A stretch of 64,000 nt of DNA from Planotetraspora silvatica (lineage in GTDB: Bacteria > Actinomycetota > Actinomycetes > Streptosporangiales > Streptosporangiaceae): assembly GCF_016863315.1 (NCBI RefSeq), contig NZ_BOOQ01000021.1, positions 1 through 64,000 of the forward strand, written 5' to 3'. The first letter of the stretch is position 1. The number at the start of each line of letters is the position of its first letter. The notes below the pieces were generated by a model. It saw only the letters and a program-made list of their open reading frames with translations, made no database searches and was not told the DNA's origin. A program made the position numbers and the translations under genes. Below are positions 53,294 through 61,055 of the stretch, piece by piece.

Positions 53294-54178
53294 ATGACCA
53301 CCCACACCGAGGCCGAGATCGCCTCACAACCGGACTGCTGGCGCGAGGTGGCCGCCATTCCGGCCCAGGCCCTGCCCGCCCCCGGTGAACGCGTCGCCGT
53401 CGTCGGCTGCGGCACCTCCTGGTTCATCGCCCAGAGCTACGCGGCCCTCCGCGAGCGCGCGGGACACGGCGAGACCGACGCGTTCCCCGCTTCGGAGACC
53501 CCTCTCCGGCGTCCTTACGACCGCATCGTCGCCCTCACCCGGTCGGGGACCACCACCGAGGTCCTCGATCTCCTTCGCCGCGTGAAGGAGTCCGGCTCCT
53601 CCACCAGGACGACCGCCATCACCGCGGACGCGGACACGCCGGTGACCGGTCTGGCGGACGAGACGATCGTCCTCGGCTTCGCCGACGAGCGGTCCGTGGT
53701 GCAGACCCGCTTCGCCACGACCCAGCTCGCCCTCCTCCGCACGCACCTCGGCGAGGACCTCACCTCCGCCATCGCGGACGCAGAGCACGCGCTCGCCGAG
53801 CCGCTCCCGGAGTCGCTGATCGCCGCCGAGCAGTTCTCCTTCCTCGGCACCGGCTGGACGTACGGCATCGCCCAGGAGGCGGCGCTGAAAATGCGGGAGG
53901 CGTGCCGGGCCTGGACCGAGGCCCACCTCGCCATGGAGTACCGCCACGGCCCCATCGCCATCGCGGGACCGGGACGGATCACCTGGACGCTGGGCACGGC
54001 CCCCAGCGGGATGCGCGACCAGGTCGAGGCCACCGGCGGCACGCTCCTGGAGACGACCCTCGACCCGATGGCCGAACTCATCCGCGTCCAGCGGGTGGCC
54101 GTCGCCCGCGCCCACGCCGCCGGCCTGGACCCCGACCGGCCGCTGCACCTCACCCGGTCGGTCATCCTCCCCGCCTGA
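53294..54178 (+). CDS. SIS-domain sugar-phosphate isomerase/deaminase (AgaS-like)
   Basis: A 294-aa protein with two SIS domains (VAVVGCGTSWFIAQSYAALRE; ALTRSGTTTEVLDLLRRVKESG). AgaS/GlmS-like SIS proteins deaminate or isomerise amino-sugar phosphates such as galactosamine 6-phosphate. ATG at 53294 is chosen for the GGAGG at 53285-53289; an earlier ATG lies inside the operator block. Controlled by the divergent DeoR protein. Confidence 0.86.
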   Translation: MTTHTEAEIASQPDCWREVAAIPAQALPAPGERVAVVGCGTSWFIAQSYAALRERAGHGETDAFPASETPLRRPYDRIVALTRSGTTTEVLDLLRRVKESGSSTRTTAITADADTPVTGLADETIVLGFADERSVVQTRFATTQLALLRTHLGEDLTSAIADAEHALAEPLPESLIAAEQFSFLGTGWTYGIAQEAALKMREACRAWTEAHLAMEYRHGPIAIAGPGRITWTLGTAPSGMRDQVEATGGTLLETTLDPMAELIRVQRVAVARAHAAGLDPDRPLHLTRSVILPA

Positions 54179-54366
54179 CGGCACGACTCCGTAACCGAAG
54201 AGGTTGAGCGCCCGGCCGTCGTCCCGCTTCCGTACGGCGGGGCGGCGGCCGGCGCCTCGCCGTCCACGGGCCCGATCGGCGGGCCGGACCCGAAACCGAG
54301 CAGCACCATCGGCACGACGATCGAGGCGAGCGAGGTACGCCGCAATCCATACCTGGACGGGCCGGA

Positions 54367-54942
54367 TCAGGCCTCGTGAAGCCCGCGGGCGATCAGCCGC
54401 CGTACGGCGTCGACGACGGTGCGCCTACGGCGGTCGCGGTCGGCCGGAGCGTTCGTGCCCAACTCGGGGGTGACCGACGCCCACGCCCCCGCCACCGAGA
54501 TGACGAGCGTGAGGAGCTCGACCGGCGTGTAGTGATCCGACAGGACGCCCTCTCGCTGCGCCCGCGCCACCTTCTCGAGCTTCCCGACGTTGGAGGTCAC
54601 GATGGCCTGCAGCGGAGCCCCCTGCGGCCGCTCCAGCCGGTACCAGGTGGCCAGGCGAACGGTCGCGGGATCGTCCTCGTAACGGTCGAACAACCGCCCG
54701 GCGTACCCCGGAAGGTCGGCGGCGTCGAACGGCACGTGCTCGATGGTCGCGGCGACCAGAGCGGTGAAGACCGCGTCGAACAACTGGTCCTTGTTGCCGA
54801 AGTACGCGTAGATCATCGCCTTGTTGCATCCGGCGGCTTCGGCGATGCGGTCGACCCGGGCCCCCGCGATGCCGAGCGCGGCGAACTCGACGGCCGCCGC
54901 CTCCAGAAGCCGCTTCTTCGTCCGATCCGCGTCCCGCACCAT
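54367..54942 (-). CDS. TetR-family regulator
   Basis: A 191-aa regulator with helix-turn-helix RVDRIAEAAGCNKAMIYAYFGNKDQLFDAV and a C-terminal domain of the TetR_C_33-like type. The frame extends to 55023, across an operator-like palindrome, so ATG 54942 is the likely start. Divergent from a short-chain dehydrogenase gene, which it probably represses. Confidence 0.9.
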   Translation of the reverse strand: MVRDADRTKKRLLEAAAVEFAALGIAGARVDRIAEAAGCNKAMIYAYFGNKDQLFDAVFTALVAATIEHVPFDAADLPGYAGRLFDRYEDDPATVRLATWYRLERPQGAPLQAIVTSNVGKLEKVARAQREGVLSDHYTPVELLTLVISVAGAWASVTPELGTNAPADRDRRRRTVVDAVRRLIARGLHEA

Positions 54943-54965
54943 GCCCGTGACCCTACCACTCGGTC

Positions 54966-55033
54966 CAACCAACCGGTTAGTTGACACAACTCGCCCGGCG
55001 GGTGTTTCCTGACTCGTATCCAACTGGTCAGTT
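54966..55033. promoter_or_regulatory. TetR operators in the TetR/SDR divergent promoter
   Basis: An 18-bp near-palindrome CAACCAACCGGTTAGTTG (54966-54983, central AACCGGTT perfect) overlaps a TTGACA hexamer (54981-54986). A second palindrome AACTG-GT-CAGTT lies at 55022-55033, just before the SDR ribosome site. Both are typical TetR-type sites. Confidence 0.72.
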
Positions 55034-55053
55034 AGTTAGTGAAGGAACCCCTC

Positions 55054-55896
55054 ATGTCCAAGACCTGGCTCATCACCGGCAGCTCCCGGGGCTTCGGCCG
55101 GGAGCTCGCCAAGGCGGCGCTCGACAACGGCGACCGGGTCGTCGCGACCGCGCGGCGCCCGGAGCAGCTCGACGATCTCGTGAAGGAGTACGGCGACGCC
55201 GTACGGGCGATCGGGCTCGACGTCACCGACGCGGCGGCCGCCCGCGCCGCCGTACAGACCGCGGTCGACGAGTTCGGGACGCTCGACGTCGTGGTGAACA
55301 ACGCCGGCTACGCCAACAGCGCCTCCATCGAGGACACCCCCGACGACGATTTCCGCGCCCAGATCGAGACGAACCTGTTCGGCGTCGTCAACGTCACCAA
55401 GGCCGCCCTGCCCGTACTGCACCGGCAGCGGTCGGGGCACTTCATCCAGTTCTCCTCCATCGGCGGACGCGTCGGCGGCACTCCGGGGATGGGCGCGTAC
55501 CAGACCGCCAAGTGGGCCGTCGAAGGCTTCTCCGAGGTTCTCAGCAACGAGGTGAAGCCCTTCGGCGTGAAGGTCACCATCATCGAGCCCGGCGGCTTCC
55601 GCACCGATTGGGGCGGCTCCTCGATGCGCACCCCACCGGTGAGCCAGGACTACGACGAGACGGTCGGCGCGATGAACCGCTACCGGGAGTCCACCGTGCA
55701 CCAGTGGGCGGGCGACCCGGTCCGCGCCGCCAGGATCATCACCGACATCGTGGGCCTCGACGAGCCGCCGCTGCGCCTTCTGCTCGGTGCGGGCGCGGTC
55801 GACCTGGCGGAGCAGGCCTCCAGGGTGCGCGCCGCGGAAGCCGAGAAGTGGGCCGACGTCAGCAGGTCCGCCGACTTCCCCGCCGACGAGTCCTGA
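55054..55896 (+). CDS. Short-chain dehydrogenase/reductase
   Basis: A 280-aa classical SDR: cofactor motif TGSSRGFG (residues 9-16), NNAG, catalytic Ser (SSIGG) and YQTAK (Tyr/Lys). ATG 55054 is used with AAGGA at proper spacing. Regulated by the divergent TetR protein; substrate unknown. Confidence 0.93.
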   Translation: MSKTWLITGSSRGFGRELAKAALDNGDRVVATARRPEQLDDLVKEYGDAVRAIGLDVTDAAAARAAVQTAVDEFGTLDVVVNNAGYANSASIEDTPDDDFRAQIETNLFGVVNVTKAALPVLHRQRSGHFIQFSSIGGRVGGTPGMGAYQTAKWAVEGFSEVLSNEVKPFGVKVTIIEPGGFRTDWGGSSMRTPPVSQDYDETVGAMNRYRESTVHQWAGDPVRAARIITDIVGLDEPPLRLLLGAGAVDLAEQASRVRAAEAEKWADVSRSADFPADES

Positions 55897-55980
55897 CAGG
55901 GACGACCTTGACCGCCCGGCGTCCATCCGGTGCCGGCGGATCCGCTGCCTGCTCGCCGGGCAGGACCCGGAGTTCGCGGG

Positions 55981-57114
55981 TCACCGGTAGACGCTGGCGA
56001 TCGCACGCAGGTCGGGATGCGTCTCCGAGGCCGGGCGCAGGCGCGGCGCGAGGGAACGCTTCAGCTTCCGGGGCACGCCCGGTCCCAGCCCCACATATTC
56101 CAGGCGGGTACCGGCGGGGACACCTCCCAGAAGGGTCGTGGCCCCCCGCCCGGTCACCCCGGTGTGGCGAAGCTCGAGCCGACGGAGCGGGCTGCCCATG
56201 AGCGCTCCGGTGAGCGCCTCCACGCCGAGGTCCCCGGTGACGTTGGCGGGTGCGCCGAGGGCGCGCTCCGACGGCGGCCGGCCGAGGTCCAGCACCTCGA
56301 TCCCGTCGAGAGCCGCGGCCAGCGCACGGGCGCCGGCGGGTCCGATCCCGTTGCCGCCGAGGCCGAGGCCTACCGGCCGGGCGGGATCGGCCGCCGCCGC
56401 GAGCGCGGCGGCACCTTTGTCGCCCAGATGATTGGCCGCCAGGTAGAGCTCGCGGACACCCGCGTCGCGGATCAGCGCCGCCAGCAAAGGTGCGGCGTCG
56501 GGACCGAGGCCGTTGCCGCCGAGGAAGAGCCGCTCGATCGGCCGGGACCTGTCCGTGAGTGCGGCGAGAAGGGCGCCCAGCCCGTCCACGGTGAGCCCGG
56601 TGTTCACCAGGTCGAGCGTGCGGAGCGTGGTGTTGCGGCGCACCATCGTGGCGAGCGCCCGGACTCCCGCGTCGCCGATCGGATTGCGCTTGAGCCAGAG
56701 GCCGTGGACGGTGTCGTCACCGGCCAGCCGGTCGGCCAACGCGGCGGCTCCACCCGGGTCGATGCGGTTGCAGCCGAGATACAACGTCCGCAGCGGGTGG
56801 CCCGGCTGCAACGCCCCGGCGATCGCCCGGGCTCCCTCGGAGCCGATGGCGTTCGTGCCGAGCAGCAGATGGGCGACATGGGGCGAGGCGGTCACCACGG
56901 GCAGCAGCCGGATGACGCCCACCGGGCCGAGTCCCTGCTTGCAGAGGTCGATCCGCCCGTCCGGCCGTACGGTCCCCACCGGGAACGTCTCGTCGGCGCT
57001 GACCGGGTCCGAAGTGGCCAGCCTGGCGAGGAGCGGTCGGAGCGCCGCGGGGTCGGCGAGCGGCACATCGGGATGCTCGATCGCGGGGCAGCGCACGGGC
57101 GTCGGCTGCGTCAT
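55981..57114 (-). CDS. Leucine-rich-repeat protein (ribonuclease-inhibitor type)
   Basis: A 377-aa cytoplasmic protein made of about nine RI-type LRRs between residues 75 and 330 (LRTLYLGCNRIDPGGAAALADRL, IERLFLGGNGLGPDAAPLLAAL and similar, 27-29 residues each). No signal peptide. Its ATG overlaps the stop of the SDR gene (TGATG), so the two proteins are co-translated and likely interact. Eukaryote-like LRRs of this type mediate protein binding. Confidence 0.85.
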   Translation of the reverse strand: MTQPTPVRCPAIEHPDVPLADPAALRPLLARLATSDPVSADETFPVGTVRPDGRIDLCKQGLGPVGVIRLLPVVTASPHVAHLLLGTNAIGSEGARAIAGALQPGHPLRTLYLGCNRIDPGGAAALADRLAGDDTVHGLWLKRNPIGDAGVRALATMVRRNTTLRTLDLVNTGLTVDGLGALLAALTDRSRPIERLFLGGNGLGPDAAPLLAALIRDAGVRELYLAANHLGDKGAAALAAAADPARPVGLGLGGNGIGPAGARALAAALDGIEVLDLGRPPSERALGAPANVTGDLGVEALTGALMGSPLRRLELRHTGVTGRGATTLLGGVPAGTRLEYVGLGPGVPRKLKRSLAPRLRPASETHPDLRAIASVYR

Positions 57115-58574
57115 CACCACTCCACCGGTTGGAAGTCCTTCAGGAACAGGCCGGACATCCGCTGCCCGCCGACGCCTCGTACGACGGGGTCGTAGACGCG
57201 CGCGGCGCCGTCGATGACGTCCAGCGGCGGCCGGAAACCGGACTCCCGCTGGGCCGTCTTCGCAGGATGAGGACGTTCGTCGGTCACCCAGCCCGTGTCC
57301 ACGCTGTTCATGTGAATCCCCGAGGCCGCATAGTCGGCGGCCGCCGTACGGGTCAGCATGTTCAGCGAAGCCTTCGCCATGTTCGTGTGCGGGTGCCGGA
57401 CGGTCTTGTTCACGCGCGAGAAGCTCCCCTCCATGGCCGAGACCTGCACCACGTAGCGATCGGGGAACGGCGACGCCTCCATGAGCCCGCGCAGCCGGGA
57501 GGTGAGGAGGAAGGGCCCGAAGGCGTTCACCGTCTGCACCTCCAGCCACTCCACGGGATCGACCTCGTGCAGGCGCAGATTCCAGCTGTTGCGCGCGCGC
57601 AGGTCCAGCGGCTGGCCCGTCTCGTCCGTACGGCCGGCCGGGAAGAGCGACTCCATCCCGTCCTCCCCCGCCGCGAGCGTACGGCCGGCGGAGCCGAGGG
57701 CGGCGACCTCCACCGCCTCGCGGAAGGCGACCGCGGCCGGCCTCGCCGGAGTCGTGATCCGGACCCGTGCCGCCGTCCCTGTCAGAGGCTCGTTCTCCGC
57801 CGAGCGCACCTGATGGTGATACGCCTGGGGCCGTCTGATCGTCTGTGCCGCGTTGTTGACCAGGATGTCGAGGTGCTCGAAACGGTCGTGCACGGATTCG
57901 AGCAGCCCGGCCAAGCCCGCGAAGTCGAGCAGGTCGACGCCGTGAACATGTAAGCGGTCCAGCCACTCCGCGGAGTCGGGCACCGCCGCGAAACGACGGG
58001 CGGCGTCGCGGGGGAAGCGAGAGGTGACCAGGACCTCGGCGCCGTCACGCAACATCTTCAGCACCAGATGGAAGCCGATCTTGATGCGGCCGCCGGTGAC
58101 GAGCGCCCGCCGCCCGTGCAGATCGCATCGCGCGTGACGGCGGCTCAGGCTCTCGGCCGCACAGTCCGGGCACATGAGGTGGTAGACGGGATGCACGTGG
58201 CCGTACATCGTCTTGCACACGTAGCACCGGTGGGCGCCGACCAGCGGCCGCAGGACCGTCGGCACCGGGCCGGCGGTCCCGGCGCCGGCCAGGTGTCCTG
58301 CGGCCGGCCGCGTCGGCTCGGGACCGGGGTCCTGCTCCTGGTAACGCTCCGAGGCCGCCATGGCCTCACGGTCGCGGCGCCTGCGGTCCGCGCGTCTGGC
58401 CGCCTTCCGCGCCTTCCTGCCCGCCCGGTAGACCTGCGCCACGGCCTCGTGCACGGCCGCCCACCGCGGGTCCGCGGGGTCCGTCGCGCGCGCCCGGTCG
58501 AGCACCCGCAGGCAGGTCTCGATGTCCGGCTGGGCGAGGGCGTCCGCGACCACGTCCGGGGGGTTCGACGCCAT
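57114..58574 (-). CDS. Atypical SDR with N-terminal zinc-ribbon module
   Basis: A 486-aa protein. Residues 1-100 are helical and basic. Next comes CYVCKTMYGHVHPVYHLMCPDC (about 116-137), a CxxC...CxxC zinc ribbon, then a Rossmann SDR domain (ALVTGGRIKIGFHLVLKMLRDGAEVLVTSR, ILVNNAAQTIRRP). At the catalytic position the Tyr of YxxxK is replaced: the sequence reads HTNMAKASLNM, with Lys but no Tyr. It may therefore be non-catalytic or use another residue. GAGGAGA precedes the start. A tRNA-like gene ends 22 nt upstream on the same strand and the LRR gene is coupled downstream. Confidence 0.82.
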   Translation of the reverse strand: MASNPPDVVADALAQPDIETCLRVLDRARATDPADPRWAAVHEAVAQVYRAGRKARKAARRADRRRRDREAMAASERYQEQDPGPEPTRPAAGHLAGAGTAGPVPTVLRPLVGAHRCYVCKTMYGHVHPVYHLMCPDCAAESLSRRHARCDLHGRRALVTGGRIKIGFHLVLKMLRDGAEVLVTSRFPRDAARRFAAVPDSAEWLDRLHVHGVDLLDFAGLAGLLESVHDRFEHLDILVNNAAQTIRRPQAYHHQVRSAENEPLTGTAARVRITTPARPAAVAFREAVEVAALGSAGRTLAAGEDGMESLFPAGRTDETGQPLDLRARNSWNLRLHEVDPVEWLEVQTVNAFGPFLLTSRLRGLMEASPFPDRYVVQVSAMEGSFSRVNKTVRHPHTNMAKASLNMLTRTAAADYAASGIHMNSVDTGWVTDERPHPAKTAQRESGFRPPLDVIDGAARVYDPVVRGVGGQRMSGLFLKDFQPVEW

Positions 58575-58595
58575 CGGCTCTCCTCACGAATGAGC

Positions 58596-58671
58596 GGCAA
58601 GGCCGGCCGGATTCGAACCGGCGTCCTCCCTTGAGCAAAGGGCACGACGACCTCTGCGCTACAGCCTTGCC
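58596..58671 (-). tRNA. tRNA-like gene with non-canonical anticodon arm
   Basis: A 76-nt minus-strand element with pairing ends GGCAAGG/CCTTGCC, a perfect T-arm (GCCGG TTCGAAT CCGGC) and D-arm-like GCGC..AGAGG..GTGC. The helix next to the T-arm can extend to 10 bp (GGCAAGGCTG with CGGCCTTGCC). The anticodon arm folds either as CCCTT/AAGGG with a 5-nt loop or as 4 bp plus a 7-nt loop that would read GCT, yet with C at position 37 and a short variable loop unlike tRNA-Ser. CCA is not encoded. It is directly upstream of the zinc-ribbon SDR gene. A real but unusual tRNA, or a tRNA-derived RNA. Confidence 0.6.
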
Positions 58672-58785
58672 TTCGGTCACCTTAGCGATATTTCCGACAC
58701 TTGATCACGGGCCCGCACGGAGCGGCCGGCACGAAACGATCACCGAAGGGGCGGCGCTGTGACGCACATCACGCACGGCTCCTCA

Positions 58786-58832
58786 CTGCACAAATATGCT
58801 CATTAATGCTATGAAAGATGCATAAACGAACC
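58786..58832 (+). promoter_or_regulatory. 47-bp promoter/operator box, copy 2 (before pfkB-like gene)
   Basis: Second copy of the block at 53232-53278 (41 of 47 identical; starts CTGCACAAA, contains TAATGCTATGAAA, ends AAACGAACC). It lies 66 nt before the sugar-phosphate kinase start and just before the leader frame. Expected DeoR-controlled promoter of the kinase/aldolase operon. Confidence 0.8.
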
Positions 58833-58853
58833 ATCCTCCGTCGGGAGGCCGCA

Positions 58854-58901
58854 GTGATCTCCCCCACTGGCGCCTGCGACCAGGCAGAACTCGCGGCATG
58901 A
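58854..58901 (+). CDS. 15-codon leader frame overlapping the kinase gene
   Basis: GTG at 58854 with GGGAGG just upstream begins a 15-aa frame (reads ISPTGACDQAELAA after the start) whose TGA overlaps the kinase ATG as ATGA. The kinase lacks its own ribosome site, so it is likely translated by coupling. The frame stands at the same place relative to the 47-bp box as the agaS start codon in copy 1, and its residues resemble an AgaS N-terminus, so it may be a remnant of one. Confidence 0.5.
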   Translation: MISPTGACDQAELAA

Positions 58902-59857
58902 TCCTCACCGTCACGCTCAACCTGGCTCTCGACGTGACCTACGCGGTCGGCGATGTCGACTGGAACGGCATGAACCGCGTCAGCGCGGTCCATCGCCGCG
59001 CGGGCGGCAAGGGCGTGAACGTCGCCCGCGTGCTCACTTCTCTCGGCCACGAGGTCCTCGCCACGGGCCTCGCCGGAGGCCGTACCGGCGACGCCGTCCT
59101 GGCCGACCTCACCCTCGCGGGCGTCGCCGCGGACTTCACCCCCATCGCCGCCGAGTCACGGACCACCCTCGTGGTCTCCGACCCCGGCGCGTCCGCGTCC
59201 GGTACGGCCACAGCCCCCCGGAACGCGCTGTTCAACGAGCCGGGCCCGGTGGTGACCGACGAGGACCTCGCCCGTTTCACCCGCCACTTCGCCGGCCTCG
59301 TCGGCCGGGCGGACGCCGTCGTGATCTCCGGGAGCCTGCCTCCCGGCGTTCCCGCGGACTTCTACGCCGGACTCGCGGCGATGGCCGCGGAGCGAGGCGT
59401 GCCCGCGATCGTGGACGCCGACGGCGCTCCTCTCCGTCACGCCCTGCGCGGCCGTCCCTCGATCGTCAAACCCAACGCGGAGGAACTCGCGCGGGCCATG
59501 CCCCGCGGGGGGGCATCGCACCCGTCTCCCGACACGGCCCGGGCGGAAACGTTGCGGAGAGCGGGAGCGGAGTCCGTGGTGGTCTCGCTCGGAGCAGGCG
59601 GGGCGCTCGCGGTGACGCCCGGCGGGTCCTGGCGGGCCCACATGCCGCGCGAGATCTCCGGAAACCCGACCGGCGCGGGAGACGCCCTGGTGGCGGGGCT
59701 CGCCCTCGGCCTCGTGGAAGCCACCCCATGGCCGGACCGGCTGCGCCGCGCCACCGCGCTGGGGGCCGCCGCCGTCGCCGCTCCCCTCGCCGGCGACTTC
59801 GACCCCGGGGTCTACCGGACCCTCCACCCCGCGATCAGCATCGAGCCCGTCGCCTGA
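58898..59857 (+). CDS. PfkB-family sugar-phosphate kinase (1-phosphofructokinase/tagatose-6-phosphate kinase)
   Basis: A 319-aa kinase. The opening MILTVTLNLALDVTY, the RRAGGKGVNVARVL motif and the C-terminal GNPTGAGDALVAG (catalytic Asp) define the LacC/FruK class. It phosphorylates fructose 1-phosphate or tagatose 6-phosphate to the bisphosphate cleaved by the next gene. With AgaS and the aldolase it suggests galactosamine/tagatose-type catabolism. Confidence 0.9.
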   Translation: MILTVTLNLALDVTYAVGDVDWNGMNRVSAVHRRAGGKGVNVARVLTSLGHEVLATGLAGGRTGDAVLADLTLAGVAADFTPIAAESRTTLVVSDPGASASGTATAPRNALFNEPGPVVTDEDLARFTRHFAGLVGRADAVVISGSLPPGVPADFYAGLAAMAAERGVPAIVDADGAPLRHALRGRPSIVKPNAEELARAMPRGGASHPSPDTARAETLRRAGAESVVVSLGAGGALAVTPGGSWRAHMPREISGNPTGAGDALVAGLALGLVEATPWPDRLRRATALGAAAVAAPLAGDFDPGVYRTLHPAISIEPVA

Positions 59858-59894
59858 CCCCCCACCCGAAGAACCACAGAAACGGAGGCCGTCC

Positions 59895-60716
59895 ATGCCC
59901 CTCGTCGGCATCGGCGACATCACCCGTAACGCTCCGGCGGGCGTCGGCGCCTTCAACGTCATCCTGCTGGAGCACGCCGAGGCGATCGTCGCGGGAGCGG
60001 AGGCCGCGGACACCCCCGTGGTCCTGCAGATCAGCGAGAACGCGGTCCGCTATCACGGGGCGCTGGCCCCGATCGCGGTGGCCTCGCTGGCCGTCGCCGG
60101 CGCCGCGGCCGTGCCCGTCGCCGTGCATCTCGACCACGCCACCGACCGCGCCCTGGTCGAGGAGGCCGTCACGCTCGGGCTCGGCTCGGTCATGTTCGAC
60201 GCCTCCGCACTCGACGACGAAGCCAACGTGGCGGCCACCGCGGACGTCGTCGCCTGGTGCCACGAGCGCGGCGTGTGGGTGGAGGCCGAGCTCGGCGAGG
60301 TCGGCGGGAAGGACGGTGTGCACGCGCCGGGCGCCCGCACCAAACCACACGAGGCCGCCGACTACGTGGCGCGTACGGGTGTCGACGCCCTGGCGGTGGC
60401 CGTCGGCAGCTCCCACGCGATGACCACCAAGGACGCCGTGCTCGACCTCGACCTCATCGCGGAGCTCCACGCCGCGGTGCCGGTCCCTCTCGTGCTGCAC
60501 GGCTCCTCCGGGGTGCCCGACGACACCCTCCGCGCTGCCGTACGGCACGGCATGAAGAAGATCAACATCGCCACGCATCTCAACAAGGCCTTCACCGAGG
60601 CCGTCCGCGGCCACCTCGACCTACACCCGTCGGCGGTCGACTCCCGGGCGTACGTCAAGGTCGGCCGCGACGCCGTCGCCCGCGAGGTGGCCCATCTCCT
60701 CAACGTCCTGTCATGA
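59895..60716 (+). CDS. Class II ketose-bisphosphate aldolase (GatY/KbaY-like)
   Basis: A 273-aa zinc aldolase. Motifs: GAFNVILLEHAEAIV, HLDHATD (zinc His), EAELGEVGGKDG, and LHGSSGVPDDTLR (zinc His), with KINIATHLNKAF near the C-terminus. It splits tagatose or fructose 1,6-bisphosphate into triose phosphates. 37 nt after the kinase gene, same operon. The second repeat array starts 20 nt after its stop. Confidence 0.92.
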   Translation: MPLVGIGDITRNAPAGVGAFNVILLEHAEAIVAGAEAADTPVVLQISENAVRYHGALAPIAVASLAVAGAAAVPVAVHLDHATDRALVEEAVTLGLGSVMFDASALDDEANVAATADVVAWCHERGVWVEAELGEVGGKDGVHAPGARTKPHEAADYVARTGVDALAVAVGSSHAMTTKDAVLDLDLIAELHAAVPVPLVLHGSSGVPDDTLRAAVRHGMKKINIATHLNKAFTEAVRGHLDLHPSAVDSRAYVKVGRDAVAREVAHLLNVLS

Positions 60717-60735
60717 CCCCCCACAGAACCCCGCC

Positions 60736-60947
60736 GTGATCATGCACCGATTCGTACGCGGCCACGCCGACCTGCGCGAACCTCCGCCGTGATCATGCAT
60801 GGATTCGTGCGCGGCCACGGTGACCTGCGCATACGGTCCGCGTGATCATGCGCAGATTCGTTGACGGGCGCTCTGACCTGCGCAAATCTCTGGCGTGATC
60901 ATGCGCAAGATGCGGGCCCAATTGACTTGTGCGCAACGTGCGCAAGA
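60736..60947 (+). repeat. 53-bp repeat array B, left part, four forward units
   Basis: Cores at 60736, 60789, 60842 and 60895 (GTGATCATGCAC/T, then GTGATCATGCGC twice), exactly 53 bp apart. Units continue with ATTCGT-GCGCGGCCAC-type sequence and GACCTG at positions 34-39, followed by GCG. The fourth unit is degenerate. 60948-61055, between the two halves, holds no gene and no clear unit. Confidence 0.95.
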
Positions 60948-61055
60948 GCGCTGCGGCCATGGCCACAGCGACCGCGGGCAGCCTTCTGCGGGCAGGTTAC
61001 TTCGGGTTCTCTGTTCGATGGGCGATGCGTCCGCGAAAACTATTCGGGCGATGTA

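Noticed and set aside
58596-58671. Selenocysteine tRNA
   Set aside because: The acceptor helix can be long, but the anticodon is not TCA, and the long variable arm and 6-bp D-stem of tRNA-Sec are missing.
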